NCBI RefSeq assembly: GCF_036700095.1
Contig: NZ_CP144918.1
Location: forward strand, 559,001 to 623,000
DNA: 64,000 bases
Reading direction: 5' to 3'
Source: Pelagerythrobacter marensis
GTDB taxonomy: Bacteria > Pseudomonadota > Alphaproteobacteria > Sphingomonadales > Sphingomonadaceae
Notes under the pieces: model-generated
The model's database searches: none
Told to the model about the DNA's origin: nothing
The model's input: the letters and a program-made list of their open reading frames with translations, nothing else
Shown: positions 1-7,853 of the stretch, in pieces
How positions within the stretch are numbered: the stretch's first letter is position 1
How the letters are laid out: each line of letters begins with the position of its first letter
Translations under genes and position numbers: made by a program

Positions 1-1370
1 CCGAGGTCCAGGCCGGCGCCGTCTTCCATCGCCTTGATGAAATCCTCGCACGTCGCCGCTTCGCCGTCGTGGCGATCGAAGTAGAGATCGGTCCCCGCGC
101 GGAACGCCTCGGGGCCGGCCATCGTGCGCATCATGCGGATGACTTCGGCACCTTTGTTGTAGACGGTCGCGGTGTAGAAGTTCGAAATCTCGCGAAAGCT
201 GTCGGGCCGGATGGGATGGGCCAGCGGGCCCGAATCCTCGGGGAACTGGACCGAGCGAAGGACGCGCACGTCCTCGATCCGCTTGACCGCCTCGCCCTGA
301 AGATCCTGGCTGAAAAGCTGGTCGCGCAGAACGGTGAAACCTTCCTTGAGCGACAGCTGGAACCAGTCGCGGCAAGTCACCCGGTTACCCGACCAGTTGT
401 GGAAGTATTCGTGCCCGATGATCCCCTCGATCGCGTCGTAATCGCCATCGGTCGCGGTTTCCGGGTCGGCCAGAACATATTTCGTGTTGAAGATGTTGAG
501 GCCCTTGTTCTCCATCGCACCCATGTTGAAATCGCCCACGGCGACGATGTTGAACTGATCGAGATCGTATTCGCGCCCGAACGTCTCCTCGTCCCATTTC
601 ATCGCTCGCTTGAGCGATTCCATCGCGTGTTCGGTGCGCGGCAGGTCCTCTTCGCGCACCCAGACGTTCAGCGCGACCTTGCGCCCGCTCATCGTGGTGA
701 ATTCATCCGACCGGGCGACGAGATCGCCTGCCACGAGCGCGAAAAGATAGCTAGGCTTGGGCCAGGGATCGTGCCATTCGGCCCAGTGCCGGCCATCGCT
801 CGCCTCGCCTTCGGCCACTTTGTTGCCGTTGGACAGCAGCACGGGGAACTGCGCCCGCGGCCCTTCCATCCGCACCCTGTAGGTCGAGAGGACGTCGGGC
901 CGGTCGGGGAAGAACGCAATGCGGCGAAACCCTTCGGCCTCGCACTGCGTGCACAGCATGCCGTTGGAGGCATAGAGCCCCATCAGCTGCGAATTGGCCG
1001 AAGGATTGACCCCGGTCTCGATCGCGATTTCGTGCGCGTCGCCCGAAAGGGGCAGGATCAGGTCGCCTTCGTCCATCGTCCAGCCATCGGTCGGCGTGCC
1101 GTCGATCGCGACCGACAGCGGCTCCAGCCCGTCGCCGTGCAGACGGATCGTGTCGGCCCGGTCGCCGCGGGCATTGCGCGCCACGGTAAGCCTGGCCTTC
1201 ACCCGCGTCCACTCGAGGCCGAGATCGAAATCGAGCGCGATTTCCGGGACCAGCCAGGGGAAAGGGCGGTAATCCTCGCGCCGGATCAACGGCGGTTCCT
1301 TCGGTTCGGGAGCCGCATCGGCCATTTCGGGATTGTCGTCCGGGGTGGTGGGGTCTGTTCGAATATCCAT
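1..1370 (-). CDS. pepN: Aminopeptidase N (M1 metallopeptidase), 5' portion, cut by window edge
   Basis: This is the first ~456 codons of a PepN-type zinc aminopeptidase, which removes N-terminal residues from peptides in the cytoplasm. The translation shows the exopeptidase motif GAMEN (residues 284-288), the zinc motif HEYFH (320-324) followed by NW, and the downstream zinc-ligand Glu in KEG (~343), in E. coli PepN order. The ATG at 1370 starts MDIRTDPTTP; AAAGGA lies about 15 bases upstream. The C-terminal half lies left of the window. The gene is divergent from the SDR gene across 54 bases. The family call is near certain; the start is less so. Confidence 0.96.
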   Translation of the reverse strand, partial: MDIRTDPTTPDDNPEMADAAPEPKEPPLIRREDYRPFPWLVPEIALDFDLGLEWTRVKARLTVARNARGDRADTIRLHGDGLEPLSVAIDGTPTDGWTMDEGDLILPLSGDAHEIAIETGVNPSANSQLMGLYASNGMLCTQCEAEGFRRIAFFPDRPDVLSTYRVRMEGPRAQFPVLLSNGNKVAEGEASDGRHWAEWHDPWPKPSYLFALVAGDLVARSDEFTTMSGRKVALNVWVREEDLPRTEHAMESLKRAMKWDEETFGREYDLDQFNIVAVGDFNMGAMENKGLNIFNTKYVLADPETATDGDYDAIEGIIGHEYFHNWSGNRVTCRDWFQLSLKEGFTVLRDQLFSQDLQGEAVKRIEDVRVLRSVQFPEDSGPLAHPIRPDSFREISNFYTATVYNKGAEVIRMMRTMAGPEAFRAGTDLYFDRHDGEAATCEDFIKAMEDGAGLDL

Positions 1371-1424
1371 GGTTTGCAGCTTCTAGGTCCTTTCGCTTGC
1401 GCGTCCATCGGATAGAACGCGGAT

Positions 1425-2222
1425 ATGCGCACAATGTTCATCTTCGGCATGGGCTACGCCGCCAGCCGCGTCGCCCGCACGCTGTCCGCGCGGGGCTGGG
1501 CTGTTACCGGGACCGGGCGGCACGGCGATATCGCCTTCGACGACGCGGAGGCCGTGCACGCCGCGCTCGCGCGGGCCGACCACGTGCTGTCGTCGGTCCC
1601 GCCCGACCGCGCGAGCGGCGAGGACCCGGTTCTGACGCGATACGGCCAGCAGCTTGGAGCGGACGGCGGCCGGTGGACCGGATACTTGTCGTCCACCGGG
1701 GTCTATGGCGACACGGGCGGGGCCTGGGTCGATGAAAGCGCGCCGGTCGGCACCGGGCGGCGAGCGGCCCGCGCGGCCGCCGATGCGCTATGGCTGGAAC
1801 GGGGTGCGCGCGTTTTCCGCCTGCCCGGAATCTACGGCCCCGGGCGCAGCGCGCTCGACCGTGTTCGCGAGGGCAAGGCGCACCGGATCGACCTCGGCCC
1901 CGGCGCGCCGGACCAGGTGTTCAGCCGCGTGCATGTGGACGATATCGTGTCCGGCGTGCTCGCCGCGCTGGAGGCGCCGGCAGGGGCATACAATCTCGCC
2001 GACGACCTGCCCGCGAGCCAGAACGCCGTGGTGGAGGAAGCCTGCCGCCTGCTCGGCCGCGACCCGCCGCCCCTGCTGACCCCGGACGAGGCCGGCCTGT
2101 CGGTGATGGCGCGCGGCTTCTACGCCGAAAACCGCCGGATCGCCAATGGCAAGGCGCGGCGCGTGCTCGGCTGGCGGCCGCGCTATCCGACCTTCCGCGA
2201 AGGGCTGGCGGCGCTGATCTGA
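1425..2222 (+). CDS. NAD-dependent epimerase/dehydratase family (SDR) protein, YeeZ-like
   Basis: 265-aa Rossmann-fold protein of the extended SDR/epimerase superfamily. The N-terminus IFGMGYAASRVA carries the glycine-rich dinucleotide-binding loop. YLSSTGVYGD (residues ~87-96) has the conserved STGVYG seen in SDRs close to E. coli YeeZ, and RLPGIYGPGR follows (~132-141). The substrate cannot be deduced. A second ATG three codons downstream is an alternative start. It is a single gene divergent from pepN and convergent with the DMT transporter. Confidence 0.82.
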   Translation: MRTMFIFGMGYAASRVARTLSARGWAVTGTGRHGDIAFDDAEAVHAALARADHVLSSVPPDRASGEDPVLTRYGQQLGADGGRWTGYLSSTGVYGDTGGAWVDESAPVGTGRRAARAAADALWLERGARVFRLPGIYGPGRSALDRVREGKAHRIDLGPGAPDQVFSRVHVDDIVSGVLAALEAPAGAYNLADDLPASQNAVVEEACRLLGRDPPPLLTPDEAGLSVMARGFYAENRRIANGKARRVLGWRPRYPTFREGLAALI

Positions 2223-2231
2223 TCCGCGCGG

Positions 2232-3152
2232 TCAGACGTGGCGGGCGCGCAGGGCGATGATCATTCCCCCCAGGCCCAGCACGGCCCCTGCCACGGCGAG
2301 CGGCGACCAGGCGTATCCTTCCACCAGGGTCGAGATCAGCATGGCGACCACGATCACCAGAACCCCGTTATAGGCCGCCCTGCCCGCGCCGATCTGCCGG
2401 ACGATGGTGTAGTAGAGCGGAAAGGTCACGACGGAACCGGCAATGGCAAGCCAGACCGTCCCCGCCCAGAACGCCGGCGCGGCGGGGATCACGGGCGGGC
2501 CGGCCAGGATCCATGCGATCGCGACGTCGAACCCGGTGCCGTAGAGCATCGACCAGGCCAGAAGGCTCGCCATCGGCAGCGCGCGGCCCGTCTCGTTGGC
2601 CTGGATGACGTTGGCGATCGAGGCGGACAGGATACCGCCCACGGCCAGCGCCACGCCCAGCAGGACGCTGCCGCCCAGCGGCGAGAGACGCGCCTCGTGC
2701 AGCAGCAGCAGCGCGATCCCGGCGATCGCGACCGCGCTGCCGGCGAGGAAGCGCGGAGTCACCTGCTGGCCGAGCAGCCAGCGGCCGAAGAGCGCGTTGG
2801 GCACCATCAGCATGCCGAACATGACCGCGACGACGCCGGACGTCAGGTGCAGCTCCGCCCGATAGACGAAATTGAAATTGCCGCAGAACTGGGTCAGCCC
2901 CACGGCCAGCGCAAGCAGGTGCCCCGCCCGGCCGACGACCAGCGAGCGCCGCATCGCCAGCGCCACGACGAACATCGCCGGGGTGGCGATAGCGAAGCGA
3001 TAGGCGACCGACCAGCTCGGCGGAACGTCGTGAATCTGGCCTGTGATGACATACCAGGTCGAGCCCCAGATCAGGGCCACGATCAGGAACGGCAGCGCGA
3101 TCCGCAGGCGCAGGAGCGCGTGCGGCGGCGCGCCGTTTGCAGGGTTGCTCAC
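2232..3152 (-). CDS. DMT-family (EamA) transporter
   Basis: Roughly 306-aa inner-membrane protein with about ten hydrophobic segments arranged as two EamA repeats. The first begins IALPFLIVALIWGSTWYVI, the usual EamA opening (A-x-I-W-G-S). Such proteins export amino acids or other small metabolites; the substrate is unknown here. I start it at the GTG at 3152, because this overlaps the TGA of the upstream aldolase gene as GTGA, implying translational coupling. Longer in-frame starts would run deep into that gene. Pairing with a threonine aldolase-like enzyme makes an amino-acid-related substrate plausible, but this is inference. Confidence 0.85.
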   Translation of the reverse strand: MSNPANGAPPHALLRLRIALPFLIVALIWGSTWYVITGQIHDVPPSWSVAYRFAIATPAMFVVALAMRRSLVVGRAGHLLALAVGLTQFCGNFNFVYRAELHLTSGVVAVMFGMLMVPNALFGRWLLGQQVTPRFLAGSAVAIAGIALLLLHEARLSPLGGSVLLGVALAVGGILSASIANVIQANETGRALPMASLLAWSMLYGTGFDVAIAWILAGPPVIPAAPAFWAGTVWLAIAGSVVTFPLYYTIVRQIGAGRAAYNGVLVIVVAMLISTLVEGYAWSPLAVAGAVLGLGGMIIALRARHV

Positions 3153-4144
3153 AGGCCGGAAATCGCGCGGGCGAGCGCGGAGACGGCATTCGGGTCGCTG
3201 TTCCACGCCGTCACGAACCGGGCGGCATCCCGCCCCCAGTCATAGAATCCGAAACCCTGCGCGCGCAGCACGGTCCGCTCCTGCTCCGTCAGGCGGACGA
3301 ACAGCTCGTTCGCCTCCACCGGGTGCATCAGCCGGTCGCCGCACGCGGCGGCGATTTCGCGGGCGGCGGTATTGGCCGCGCGCGCGTTGTCCAGCCACAG
3401 ACCGTCCTCGATCATCGCCAGGACTTGCGCGGCAAGGAAACGGCCCTTCGATTGCAGATGTCCCGCCCTCTTGCGGCGATAGCGGGCGAGGTCGGCGGCG
3501 GCGGGATCGAAGAAGACCACGGCTTCCGCGCTCATCGCGCCGTTCTTGATACAGCCGAAGCTCAAGGCGTCGGCCGGCCCCGCCGCCGCCGCCGCCGAAC
3601 AGCCGAGGAAGGCAACCGCATTGGCAAAGCGCGCACCGTCGACATGCAGGCCCAGCCCGCGTTCGCGCGCCAGGCCGGCGATCGCAGCCAGTTCGTCAGG
3701 GCGGTAGCAAAGGCCGTATTCGCTTGCCTGAGTGACCGAGATCGCATGGGGCTGCACCTGGTGGACATCGTCGCGGATCGGATCGATCGCCGTGCGAATG
3801 GTGCCGGGATCGAGCTTCGCCCCCTCCCCGCCGGCAAGGATCAGCTTGGCTCCGTGGAGGTAGAACCCCGGCGCGCCGCCCTCGTCCATCTCGATATGGG
3901 CTTCGCTGTGGCACACGACGCCCCCGTGCGGCTGCACCAGCGTTGCAAGCGCAAGGCAGTTCGCCGCGGTCCCGGTCGCAACCCAGATCGCCGCACACTC
4001 GCGCCCGAACAGTTCGCCGAAGGCATCGTCCAGCCGATGCGACAGCCGGTCGCCGTCGTAAGGGGCGTCGGCCGCATCGGCGGCGCGCATCGCGTCCCAC
4101 ACGCGCGGGTGGACGGCGGCGGCATTGTCGGACAGGAACTGCAT
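3149..4144 (-). CDS. Low-specificity L-threonine aldolase / beta-eliminating lyase family
   Basis: 331-aa PLP enzyme of the fold-type I threonine aldolase family, which typically cleaves threonine or allo-threonine to glycine and acetaldehyde. Visible hallmarks are the N-terminal FLSDNAAAVHP, HVDGAR with the cofactor-binding Asp169, and SFGCIKNGA with the Schiff-base Lys200. The length is typical. It is the first gene of a two-gene operon with the DMT transporter (GTGA overlap) and is divergent from the small GNAT gene. Exact substrate specificity (D or L, threo or erythro) cannot be read from sequence. Confidence 0.88.
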   Translation of the reverse strand: MQFLSDNAAAVHPRVWDAMRAADAADAPYDGDRLSHRLDDAFGELFGRECAAIWVATGTAANCLALATLVQPHGGVVCHSEAHIEMDEGGAPGFYLHGAKLILAGGEGAKLDPGTIRTAIDPIRDDVHQVQPHAISVTQASEYGLCYRPDELAAIAGLARERGLGLHVDGARFANAVAFLGCSAAAAAGPADALSFGCIKNGAMSAEAVVFFDPAAADLARYRRKRAGHLQSKGRFLAAQVLAMIEDGLWLDNARAANTAAREIAAACGDRLMHPVEANELFVRLTEQERTVLRAQGFGFYDWGRDAARFVTAWNSDPNAVSALARAISGL

Positions 4145-4196
4145 TGCGGAACGCGTCTAGACGCCGCAGCGTTGAGCGCAAGAAGGAGCGCATGCG

Positions 4197-4517
4197 ATGA
4201 CTGTCGAAGGCCTCGAAATCACGCGCCACCCCGGGCCGGGCGCGGAACCGGTCCATGGCGAATACCGCGCCCGCGTGCCCGGCAGCGACCATGTCGGGCG
4301 CCTGACCTGGAAAGCGCGCGGGAATGCGCGGATCGCCGATCACACGCTTGTGCCCCCCGAAATCGGGGGACGCGGCGTCGCTGCCGAACTGGTCAAGGCG
4401 CTGGTCGCGGACGCGCGGGAGGAAGGATTCACGATCGTTCCGCAATGTTCCTATGTCGAGGCGCAGTTTCGCCGGCATCCCGAGTGGAGCGAGCTTCTCG
4501 CGCCAACGCCGTCCTGA
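4197..4517 (+). CDS. Small GNAT-like N-acetyltransferase (YjdJ type)
   Basis: 106-aa protein resembling the short YjdJ-type acetyltransferase domain. It has the core HTLVPPEIGGRGVAAELVKAL, where the glycine-rich R/Q-x-x-G-x-G/A acetyl-CoA loop is visible, followed by IVPQCSYVEAQFRRHPEW, the family's conserved C-terminal signature. The physiological substrate is unknown. The start ATG at 4197 lies 52 bases from the divergent aldolase gene; AAGGAG is about 7 bases upstream. Confidence 0.85.
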   Translation: MTVEGLEITRHPGPGAEPVHGEYRARVPGSDHVGRLTWKARGNARIADHTLVPPEIGGRGVAAELVKALVADAREEGFTIVPQCSYVEAQFRRHPEWSELLAPTPS

Positions 4518-4584
4518 GTCGGATCGGGCGCTCAAGTCGCTTTCATCGCGACGGCACCGGCCCGCTTCAGCCTTTGTCGAAACG

Positions 4585-6135
4585 TCAGCCCAGCTGCGAG
4601 AAATCGCGCGCGCAGATGCTGTCCAGAATCGCCTCGCGCAGCGCTCGTGCACGCGCGAGGGGGATCCCGACAATCTCCAGCTTGCCCCCGGCAAGGCCCA
4701 GGTGCAGCGCGGCATAGCCACGCCGCCGCGCGATCGGCCCCTGGGCGATTTCGGCCGAGTGCAGCTTGACCCGGCTGGCCACGTCGGTTCGCGGCGCAAG
4801 CCATCCCCGGCGCGAATAGAGCCAGGTATCGTCGATCGCGTGCCGCTCGAACCGCCAGAGAACCCATTGCCAGGCCGCCAACGCGCCGCCCAGCGCCAGC
4901 GGCACCAGCGCGAGAAGCGGGCTGGCCGCGCCGCTGGCCGATAGCGAGGGGAAGACGGCAAGGGCGACAGCGGCGGCCAGTGCGCCGGCCAGCAGCGCGC
5001 TGTCGAACCGGTAGCGGACGCTCGCGCGGTGCCAGTCGAGCTGTTCGGTCGGCATGGCGAATCCCGCCGCCTGCACGATCGGCGCCAGCTCGTTCCAGCG
5101 CGCGAACGGTGCGACATCGTGGCTCGCCGCGCCGGCATCCTGCGCCAGGCTGACGAACTTGAGCCCGTGCCACCCGAAGCGCCGCCGGATCAGGCCGGTG
5201 CGGAACTTGAGCGCCTGAACCCGATGCACGGGCATGACCACGTCCGTCCGGGTCAGCAGCCCCCGGCGGCGGCGGAAGCCCTTGGCGGTGCGTTCGAGCA
5301 CGAAGCCCCATTCGCGCAGCACGGTGCGGACAAGCCCGGTGGCGATGCCGAGCGCGACCAGCGAAGCCACCGCCAGCGCGCCGCCCACGATCTGCGCGGT
5401 CGGGCCGAGGCCGGAAAGCCACGATCCCGGACCGGCCAGCCGCTCCTCCCACTGGTCGAAATCCCACAGGTCGAACGGCAGGAGGAAATCGAACTGCTGC
5501 GCCGCGCCCGCCACGACGGCCACCACTGCGAGCGAGAATTCGAACAGTCCGAAAACGAAAATCCTGCGCGGCCCCATCGAAAACAGCGGCGCGGCGGCGC
5601 CCGCCGTCTCTTCCTGCCTCGATTCGCCCGACGTCGATTCGCCGGATATGCTTTCGGCGTCCCTGCGCGCACGGACGACTTCGCGCAGACGTTCGCCTTC
5701 GGCCTCGCGCAGGAAGGACAGCGTGAGTTCGTCCTTGCCCCCGGCGCCGGTTTCGAAGCGCACTTCGACCAGGCCGAAAAGGCGGGCGAGCGGTCCCTGT
5801 TCGAGGCTGACGTCCTGGATTCGGTCGTAGGGTACCGAACGCGCCGCGCGGCTCAGCACGCCGCTCTCGACCCGAATGTCCTCGGCGCCGACGCGATAGG
5901 TCAGGCGCCGCCATTGAAGCCAGGCGACCGCGAGCGTCACGGCCAGCATGAGCAGGGCCAGCGGGATCACGGCAAGCAGCCAGCGCCCCTCGTCGCGCAG
6001 GACGAAAGCGGCCGCGATGACGGCGGGAACGATCTGGCGCAGGCCGGTGACCGCATGGAGGACGAGTCCCACCGGCTCCGTCCGGCGCTCGCGCACGTCC
6101 CCCGCGTCGCTATCTGCCACGTCGGGCACGGTCAC
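4585..6135 (-). CDS. Large PH-domain membrane protein (bPH2/DUF304, YdbT-like)
   Basis: 516-aa membrane protein with three bacterial pleckstrin-homology-2 regions alternating with pairs of transmembrane helices, as in B. subtilis YdbT. Recognisable segments are YRVGAEDIRVESGVLSR with VPYDRIQDVSLEQGP (first bPH2, ~80-120), LLTRTDVVMPVHRVQAL (second) and YSRRGWLAPRTDVASR (third). Its start overlaps the stop of the smaller PH protein as ATGA, so the two form a coupled ydbS-ydbT-like pair. The function is poorly defined in general; no catalytic motif is seen. A short acidic Ser-rich linker (ISGESTSGES) separates the first bPH2 from the next helix. Confidence 0.85.
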   Translation of the reverse strand: MTVPDVADSDAGDVRERRTEPVGLVLHAVTGLRQIVPAVIAAAFVLRDEGRWLLAVIPLALLMLAVTLAVAWLQWRRLTYRVGAEDIRVESGVLSRAARSVPYDRIQDVSLEQGPLARLFGLVEVRFETGAGGKDELTLSFLREAEGERLREVVRARRDAESISGESTSGESRQEETAGAAAPLFSMGPRRIFVFGLFEFSLAVVAVVAGAAQQFDFLLPFDLWDFDQWEERLAGPGSWLSGLGPTAQIVGGALAVASLVALGIATGLVRTVLREWGFVLERTAKGFRRRRGLLTRTDVVMPVHRVQALKFRTGLIRRRFGWHGLKFVSLAQDAGAASHDVAPFARWNELAPIVQAAGFAMPTEQLDWHRASVRYRFDSALLAGALAAAVALAVFPSLSASGAASPLLALVPLALGGALAAWQWVLWRFERHAIDDTWLYSRRGWLAPRTDVASRVKLHSAEIAQGPIARRRGYAALHLGLAGGKLEIVGIPLARARALREAILDSICARDFSQLG

Positions 6136-6599
6136 ATCGTGTCGCGCCGGATGCGCGCGCGGATCGTTTCGCGCATCGCCCGCGCATCGCTCTCGGCAAG
6201 CCCGGGCAGCGCGACCGAGGCGTTGTGGTTGCCGGCGGTGTGCAGGGTGAGCGTGGCGAGGCCGTAAGCACGCTCGAGCGGCCCCTGGTCGACGTCGATA
6301 TGCTGGACCCGGCCGAACGGAACCACCGTGTCCGAACGGAACAGAATGCCGCGCACGACCCGCAGCCGGTCCTCACCCATGACATAGCCGCGCGCTGCAT
6401 AGCGGCGCAGCGGGACACGTATGACAAGGAAGGCGGCGACCAGCAGGACCGGCCCTATGAAAGCGCCGGTCGGCAGAACATCAACCGTTTCGAGCACGAG
6501 CGAGCCGATCACGAACGGCACTGCCGCGATCGAGGCCGCGATCCGCATGACCTTGACATGATTCGGGTGCAGCGCGGTCAGCTCTTCGCTCTCTTCCAT
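6132..6599 (-). CDS. Small PH-domain membrane protein (YdbS-like)
   Basis: 155-aa protein with two adjacent transmembrane helices (about residues 20-60) followed by one bacterial PH-2 domain containing YVMGEDRLRVVRGILFR and VPFGRVQHIDVDQGPLERAYG, the latter a classic bPH2 core. It is the upstream partner of the 516-aa PH protein (4-base overlap), matching the ydbS-ydbT pairing seen in many bacteria. Precise role unknown; membrane stress or envelope functions have been suggested for relatives. Confidence 0.85.
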   Translation of the reverse strand: MEESEELTALHPNHVKVMRIAASIAAVPFVIGSLVLETVDVLPTGAFIGPVLLVAAFLVIRVPLRRYAARGYVMGEDRLRVVRGILFRSDTVVPFGRVQHIDVDQGPLERAYGLATLTLHTAGNHNASVALPGLAESDARAMRETIRARIRRDTM

Positions 6600-6695
6600 G
6601 GTGGATTACATGGATAAGACGGTCGCCAAGGGCAAGAGACTGTTTTCGCTTCAGGTCAGGCCGAGCGGCTGAAAGGCGCCGGGCCATCGCCTCGT

Positions 6696-6710
6696 TGACA
6701 GCGTGGGACA
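6696..6710. promoter_or_regulatory. Weak candidate LacI-family operator upstream of the regulator gene
   Basis: TGACAGCGTGGGACA lies 21 bases before the lacI-type start codon. On the opposite strand it reads TGTCC-CACGC-TGTCA. This resembles the TGTCA-N4-TGTCA sites in front of the neighbouring sugar genes but has a one-base-longer spacer and one changed half-site base. It could mediate autoregulation; it may equally be chance. Confidence 0.25.
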
Positions 6711-6730
6711 ACTGCGCCACGAAATGATGA

Positions 6731-7759
6731 ATGGCTCGCGGGAACAAGCGTTCGACAATCGTCGATGTCGCCAAGCTGGCGGAAGTCTCGCCCAAAAGTG
6801 TGTCCCGCGTGTTCAACAACGAACCGCACATCACCCCGGCACTGCGCAAGAAGGTTCTGCGCGCGGCGGAACAGCTCAACTATCACCCCAATGTCATGGC
6901 GCAGGGGCTGGTGCGGCGCCAATCCTATCTTATCGGGCTGGTCTATGAAAAGCCCAGCCCGAGCTATGTCGTCGAGCTGCAGCGCGGCGCGCTGGAACGG
7001 CTGCATGGCGAACGCTACCGGCTGATCGTGCTGCCGGTCGAATCGGTCGGCGATCACCCGAACGACGTGGTGGACACGATCCGTTCGGCCGCGCTCGACG
7101 GGGTCATTCTTGCCCCGCCCGCGGCTGATCACCCGGTTGTGCTCGATGGGTTGGTCCAGGCCCGCATTCCCTTTGCCCGCATCACCCCGCAATCGCGTGA
7201 AGGTCTTGGCCTGGCGACGACGATGGACGGCCTCGCCGCCGCGCGTGAGATTGCCGAGCACGTCATAGGCTATGGTCACAGGCGTATCGCGATCATCAAG
7301 GGCGACCCGGACCACCCGGTCAGCGCGCAGCGACTGATTGCCTATCGTGCGGCCTTTGAGGAGGCGGGGATCGAATATCTTCCCGAACTGGTCGAGGCGG
7401 GCGACTTCAGCTTCGAATCCGGCTACGAGGCGACCAAGCGGATCCTCTCGCGAAAATTGCGCCCGACCGCCATCCTCGCGCAGAACGACGACATGGCCGT
7501 GGGCGCAATTTCGGCCGCGCGGGAGCTTGGTTTCGAGGTGCCGGACGATCTCAGCGTGGCAGGGTTCGACGATTCCGAAATCGCGCGCGTGGTCTGGCCG
7601 CGGCTAACCACAGTGCGCCAGCCGGTCGTGGAAATGGCCCATACCGCTGCGGACATGTTGATACGGCAGCTCGCCGGCGAAGACCCTGGGCCCACCGTGG
7701 TCCACGCGCATAGCCTGATCGAACGACTGACCGTAGCGTCACCGCCAGCCGAAACGTGA
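6731..7759 (+). CDS. LacI-family transcriptional regulator of the adjacent sugar locus
   Basis: 342-aa repressor-type regulator. Residues ~9-55 form the LacI helix-turn-helix and hinge helix (TIVDVAKLAEVSPKSVSRVFNNE, then LRKKVLRAAEQLNYHPNVMAQGL). The rest is a periplasmic-binding-protein-like sugar-sensing domain ending with the typical VAGFDDSEIARVVWPRLTTVRQP. The gene sits next to a TonB-dependent receptor, a GH3 glucosidase and two MFS transporters, and matching operator-like sites occur upstream of those genes. It is therefore the obvious local regulator, probably released by a beta-glucoside-derived sugar (inference). Confidence 0.93.
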   Translation: MARGNKRSTIVDVAKLAEVSPKSVSRVFNNEPHITPALRKKVLRAAEQLNYHPNVMAQGLVRRQSYLIGLVYEKPSPSYVVELQRGALERLHGERYRLIVLPVESVGDHPNDVVDTIRSAALDGVILAPPAADHPVVLDGLVQARIPFARITPQSREGLGLATTMDGLAAAREIAEHVIGYGHRRIAIIKGDPDHPVSAQRLIAYRAAFEEAGIEYLPELVEAGDFSFESGYEATKRILSRKLRPTAILAQNDDMAVGAISAARELGFEVPDDLSVAGFDDSEIARVVWPRLTTVRQPVVEMAHTAADMLIRQLAGEDPGPTVVHAHSLIERLTVASPPAET

Positions 7760-7790
7760 ACCTGGCCCGCTCAGTTGTCGGCTGAGACGG

Positions 7791-7838
7791 GAAAGAGCAA
7801 TGGCGGCCATTGCCAGCAAGGGCCGCCATTACTCTTTC
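7791..7838. terminator. Bidirectional hairpin terminator between convergent lacI and TonB receptor genes
   Basis: An 18-base stem (GAAAGAGCAATGGCGGCC at 7791-7808; complementary arm at 7821-7838) with a 12-base loop lies between the convergent genes. The single non-Watson-Crick position becomes a G-U pair in minus-strand RNA. No long U-run follows on either side, so it may act as a hairpin barrier to read-through. Confidence 0.7.
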
Positions 7839-7853
7839 GGGACGACGCGGATA

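Noticed and set aside
69-1415. Plus-strand open frame of 448 codons at the left edge
   Set aside because: Opposite strand of pepN, whose GAMEN and HEYFH motifs identify the true coding strand.
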